Shown here: piece by piece, positions 54,704-58,204 of the stretch | Position numbering within the stretch: the stretch's first letter is position 1 | How the letters are laid out: each line of letters starts with the position of its first letter | Source of the DNA: Chara braunii | Lineage: Eukaryota > Streptophyta > Charophyceae > Charales > Characeae | Length of the DNA stretch: 58,204 nucleotides | Reading direction: 5' to 3' | NCBI GenBank assembly: GCA_003427395.1 | Contig: BFEA01000069.1 | Location: forward strand, 1,221,562 to 1,279,765 | Program-made: the position numbers and the translations under genes | Notes under the pieces: generated by a model | Databases searched by the model: none | What the model saw: the letters and a program-made list of their open reading frames with translations, nothing else | What the model was told of the DNA's origin: nothing

Positions 54704-55416
54704 CAATTGAGAGTTGGAGATCTACAACGAGATCTCGCTGGTACTAGCTCAGGCGTGGCCGACAAAGACAAAGACGAGTGACACTTTGTTTGGATTTCTT
54801 TGCGGAGAGATCGCAGAAGGAGGTAGAGTGAACGTCCCCTATGAGCTCCTCTCTTTTCTGTCCCATCTCGTCGACGACCTGCCAACAAGTATCGTCTCCT
54901 TCAATCCCAACGACCCCAGCCAAGCCGACCCTTCACTTTGGAGAGGACGTTGACGCCAACCATAATCTGGGCGAAGACTGTGGGCAATGCTTGAGCGATC
55001 ACGACCCCGCGGTGTGACGCTATTTGGACTTGGACGATCTTGCGCCGGACAACTCTAATTTGGATGATATTTGGAACGCTCATCAGGCACACGACGAACT
55101 ACCATCAGACGACGATCCAGGTCGTATAGCCATCGCGGGTCTATCAGCTGAAGAAGAATCGGACGTCGGGTCGACGTCGAAAGAAGAGGAGGAGGCCCCG
55201 CCGGCTCAAGGACCACCCGCTGAGCGACGAGGATCTGCTCTGAATCCCGAAGTCCCTGCCGACGCCTCAAGTCGACACAATGGCGTGGAATCCTCCCGCC
55301 GCCGCCGCCTCTCCCGCTCACCATCTCCCACCTCCACCGGCCCCTCCGCGCTTCGTCCTCGTGCTCCTTCCCGCACGAGCACTCCGCCCTCGTCCAATTT
55401 ACTTCCGCCCTCTTGA
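54704..55416 (+). pseudogene. X2 copy (E4)
   Basis: The N-terminal half (54714-54953) reads ISLVLAQAWPTKTKTSDTLF, GFLCGEIAEGG, LVDDLPTSIVSFNPNDPSQA. After a frame change the acidic half (55024-55416) reads LDDIWNAHQAHDELPSDDDP, AGLSAEEESDVGSTSKEEEE and a Pro/Ser/Arg tail. This copy shows the target site of the E3 MITE in uninterrupted form. Confidence 0.72.
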
Positions 55417-56395
55417 TTACCTCTCCGTCTTTCCTCTTCCCCACATTGAGTTCCCTGTAACCTACTGCATTTTCGCCAACCAACGTTTTTGTCACCAGTT
55501 TGCCGTGCGATTTTTATGCACGATCTTCCCTCACCGCTCCCCGTCAACATTCTTCTCTTCAGGGTTGCCTGGAGACATTATAACCATATGGAGTTGTACA
55601 ACAGAAAAAATTCCCATGATAAATGAAAGTTGAAAAAACATTCCATAAAAAAAAAATCCTTCATACTTATAAACTATCATTCCAATTTCGTCAAATTCTA
55701 AAATTTTCAGTTTTATTTGACAAGTTTCCGTCGAAATATGACCTTTCCCTTCCAACTACATCTACTTGTTCAAGATGGAATGAAAGTCTCGACGAGTTTA
55801 TGAAATGTTTTAATTAAACTTTCATTCTACTACAAGAAATATCTTTTAATTTAGATTGGATTAACTTATTTATGACTGAAAATCCTTACTTAGAATGAAA
55901 GTCCAATTAAAATATTTCATGAACTCGTCCACACTTTCATTCCATCTCTAGCATGCAGTACAAATAAGAAGGAATACCCCATTCTTGGAAGGAAAGTTTT
56001 CAAGTACGACGGAAAATTTTAAAATTGGAATGACATTTTTTAAGATGGAATGAAAATTTAAAATTTAGAATGTAATTTCACTATAGAATGATTATTTAAG
56101 TCTGGGATTTTTTTCCATTATACTGTATCATCTCCGGAATCCTTCCCGCAGTAGAGGACTATGAGTCCCTACGCGATAATATCCTCCACACTATCCCTAC
56201 TCTCTATCCCGACTACCTTCTCTCCCTCTCCCGACCCAACCATCGATTCCCGCGAGCGCACAGCATCGTCCACTTTGTCGATCTCGAGGACGAAGCATCC
56301 GATTATTTCCCTCCGCTCCCTGCCAAATGGCCTAGACCCTTCCACAACCCTCTTCTCGTTAACTACCGGCGATCAGACTTTCAATAGCCAAGCAG
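55280..56395 (+). pseudogene. X3 copy (E4), split by a MITE
   Basis: It starts at ATG 55280 (MAWNPPAAAASPAHHLPPPP), overlapping X2 in the +1 frame, and is open through RPIYFRPLDYLSVF and FLCTIFPHRSPSTFF to the MITE at 55599. It resumes at 56121 with YCIISGILPAVEDYESL and LRDNILHTIPTLYPDYLLSL. The fragment ends near NYRRSDFQ. Confidence 0.68.
55599..56120. mobile_element. MITE (522 bp) in E4 X3, TA target duplication
   Basis: It is flanked by TA on both sides (55597-55598 and 56121-56122); the uninterrupted site at 49753 reads GTTGTACTGTATC. The ends are CAACAGAAAAAATTCCC and the complement TAATGGAAAAAAATCCC. It is AT-rich, has many GGAATGAAAG-type repeats, and has no ORF of note. It is the same family as 42625-49203. 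Confidence 0.82.
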
Positions 56396-56693
56396 ATCGA
56401 CGAGTTGTGATGTTGTCATCGGAACGACATTAGTCAAGCTAGAGGAAGCATGGCTTTTCGCACAACAGAGCCAGGTCGCAAAAATCCCGAAAGCTTGGAG
56501 CTGACCAAGTTGTGAAGATAATGCAATTGAAGTTCACGTCAACATGACTCCAGGCTTGATCTAGTGATTGTGATACGCTGGGTTCCTCATTCATCTCCTC
56601 ACCTTCTCTGATCTCCTGCACCATAACTCTCCCCCATGCAATCAGGAGATCGCATAGTTTTGGAACCCCCTGAGCGTCACAAATGTGACGTGC
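56396..56693 (+). other. Non-coding tail of E4 before the 3' LTR
   Basis: Counterpart of 50015-50310, ending TTTTGGAACCCCCTGAGCGT. No ORF. Confidence 0.7.
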
Positions 56694-58204
56694 TAGTTCT
56701 CGGACCTGCGTGATCTTCCGTTCCTTCCCCCCCCCCCCCCCCTTTCTTTCTTTTTGTCGAATTTCGGGTGACCATCCGACGATGCCTAATTTTGTATTTT
56801 CATGAATGAAATATATGGGACCCTCGAATCAATTTTTAAAAATTTGTCGTTTGCAAATTTGGGGATTACATAGGAATTACACGCGCCTTAGGGAGCGCGC
56901 TAGGAATTTGGGTCGACGGTTAGGAATTTCAGAATAAGAGGATTATGACGTGTCCTTTCTTGTGCTTGAATGTTCTCAACTTCGTTTTGGAAAGCTCTGA
57001 GAACTTTCATAGGAATTTGAATAGGCATAAATTTTTTTCTCCCCCGCCCGCTCTACCGCGCGGATATGGTACTTTTCAATTTGAAATAGTTGTAACTGTT
57101 TTGGTCTCCTTTTTGCCTCCGCGTCGACGCCATGCGTGCGAGTCTCCCCTCCCCGCTTCCCACGCTCCCTTCCACCTTTTCGCGCTCACGCTCCTTCTCT
57201 CTCTGTAACCGTTTTTCATCTCTTTTTCGACCTTGCGCGTCTTTTCTCTCTTTCTTAATCGTCTGAATCTTGGTTCCGTTTCACGCTATTCTTCGCGATC
57301 TTCTTCTTCCCGCTCTGATCCCCGTGCCGAAATACCCTGTCGACCCCCTTTCACTTCCCCTAGCCAAGGAGACGGGTGGTGTAAGAAGGAAAGTCCTGAT
57401 ACACGACGATTCTGATTGACTGCAACTGGGATCCCAAGGATCGACATGGCTTTCGTCGGGCAATCCCTAAGCCTTCCCCTACTCCTCATTGTCTCAGTCC
57501 TAACCCTTCTTGGGATCTATCTTCTTTTCCGTAACTATAAACTCCGCAAGCGCTCCCAAAAATCTCTCTCTCGACTCATCAGCCCGCTTCCGGGAAGCCG
57601 TGGCTAGATGGTATAAAGGAAGGTGCGAGTCGAAAAGTCCCGATGAGCTGGCTGTAGTTTGGACGCTCGATAAGTTGGATCGTCTGACGGACTGTCGGAT
57701 CCGAGTAGGGTCGTGCCGAGGCTAAGTCGGCGAGGTGACAATTGCTATGGTGGATTTCGCACGTGACAGCCGGGATCGTCAGTGCAAGTGAGATGTTCGA
57801 GGTTCGAGTCAGAAGTGAGTGAGTGTATGGCCTGGGGCTATGGTGAATTCTGATGGCAGAAGTTCTTCATTTTTCTCCCTAAATTAGTATCTTCAAGTGT
57901 GAATTCTGATCGCTTGGCTTTTATGTCGGAACTTCCTTGGACAAGATTGCGTGATATTATGTGATTGCTTTCCACTCGTTCTTCCCTCCTGGTCTGCGTC
58001 CATACTCTCTCTCCTCCGGTCGCGTTATATCGTAATGGATGAATTATGGTAACCTTGCTTCTCTCACTTTGGTATGTGCATGCGGTGAGTCGTGTTAGAG
58101 AGTGTGTTATAGCATGATTGTAAGGACGATTGGCTGATCAACTGAATGATCTGATTGTTTGGAGTATCAGACGAATGATGTATGGTTAAGATCTATTTTG
58201 AACT
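56694..58204 (+). repeat. 3' LTR of E4, incomplete at window end
   Basis: It begins TGTGACGTGCTAGTTC and follows the E3 LTR closely to the end of the window, which falls just before the expected LTR-ORF start. A 60-codon minus ORF and short plus ORFs inside it carry no recognised motif. Confidence 0.85.
57536..57541 (+). promoter_or_regulatory. TATA box in E4 LTR
   Basis: TATAAA in context GTAACTATAAACTCCGCAAG, 842 bp from the LTR start. Confidence 0.65.

Larger units (their letters stand above)
53758..58204 (+). mobile_element. Ty3/gypsy fragment E4 (integrase tail to 3' LTR), cut by window end
   Basis: It begins abruptly inside the integrase C-terminal domain (RNGNAGPQHQYKLGDL) and continues X1, X2, X3 and LTR. 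It is close to E3 in sequence and has its own MITE insertion at 55599-56120. Confidence 0.8.

Overview
The window reads as a densely nested retrotransposon graveyard from a eukaryotic nuclear genome. I see no confident host gene, rRNA, tRNA gene, operon or CRISPR array. The coding traces are Ty3/gypsy Gag-Pol polyproteins with a plant-type initiator-tRNA-Met primer-binding site, a plant-L1-like LINE with an APE endonuclease and a C-terminal zf-RVT finger, and a DUF659-type hAT transposase. Together with long microsatellites and draft-assembly gaps this suggests a land plant or, more likely, a repeat-rich streptophyte alga such as Chara. That assignment is inference; no species-specific marker was read.

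Layout. 1-2572: unassigned sequence with short repeats. 2573 to about 8810 (minus): gypsy element E1, decayed, with part of its 5' LTR. 10502-24491 (plus): gypsy element E2, 14 kb, with two LTRs of about 2.7 kb (10502-13235 and 21796-24491), PBS, gag, protease, RT, RNase H, PHD finger, integrase and three extra reading frames (X1-X3) downstream of pol. 24492-29135: LINE abutting the E2 3' LTR, ending in poly(A). 29213-30850: a cluster of nested terminal-inverted-repeat elements (MITEs). 31871-36765 (minus): E5, only X ORFs plus a 3' LTR that is interrupted by a 1.17-kb DNA element with a perfect 8-bp target duplication. 36779-37620: a direct/inverted/direct triplication. From about 37350 to 53757 (plus): gypsy element E3. 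Inside its X2 frame sits a 0.5-kb MITE, and inside that MITE sits a 6.07-kb hAT element with a decayed transposase; its LTR carries another 1.55-kb insertion. 53758-58204 (plus): E4, integrase tail, X ORFs and an LTR cut by the window end.

How the parts work together. E1-E5 belong to one superfamily. In the best copies the order is LTR (TATA box about 0.8-0.9 kb in), an LTR-internal ORF, PBS, gag with zinc knuckle, aspartic protease, RT, RNase H, a PHD-like zinc finger, integrase, then X1 (its ATG overlaps the integrase stop as ATGA), X2 (acidic) and X3 (overlapping X2 in the +1 frame). The main discovery candidates are: (1) a protein-coding frame inside the LTRs, recognisable in five LTR copies of at least three diverged lineages; (2) the X1-X3 module; (3) the PHD finger between RNase H and integrase. 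Nearly every copy carries stops or frameshifts, so the coding entries are given as pseudogenes.
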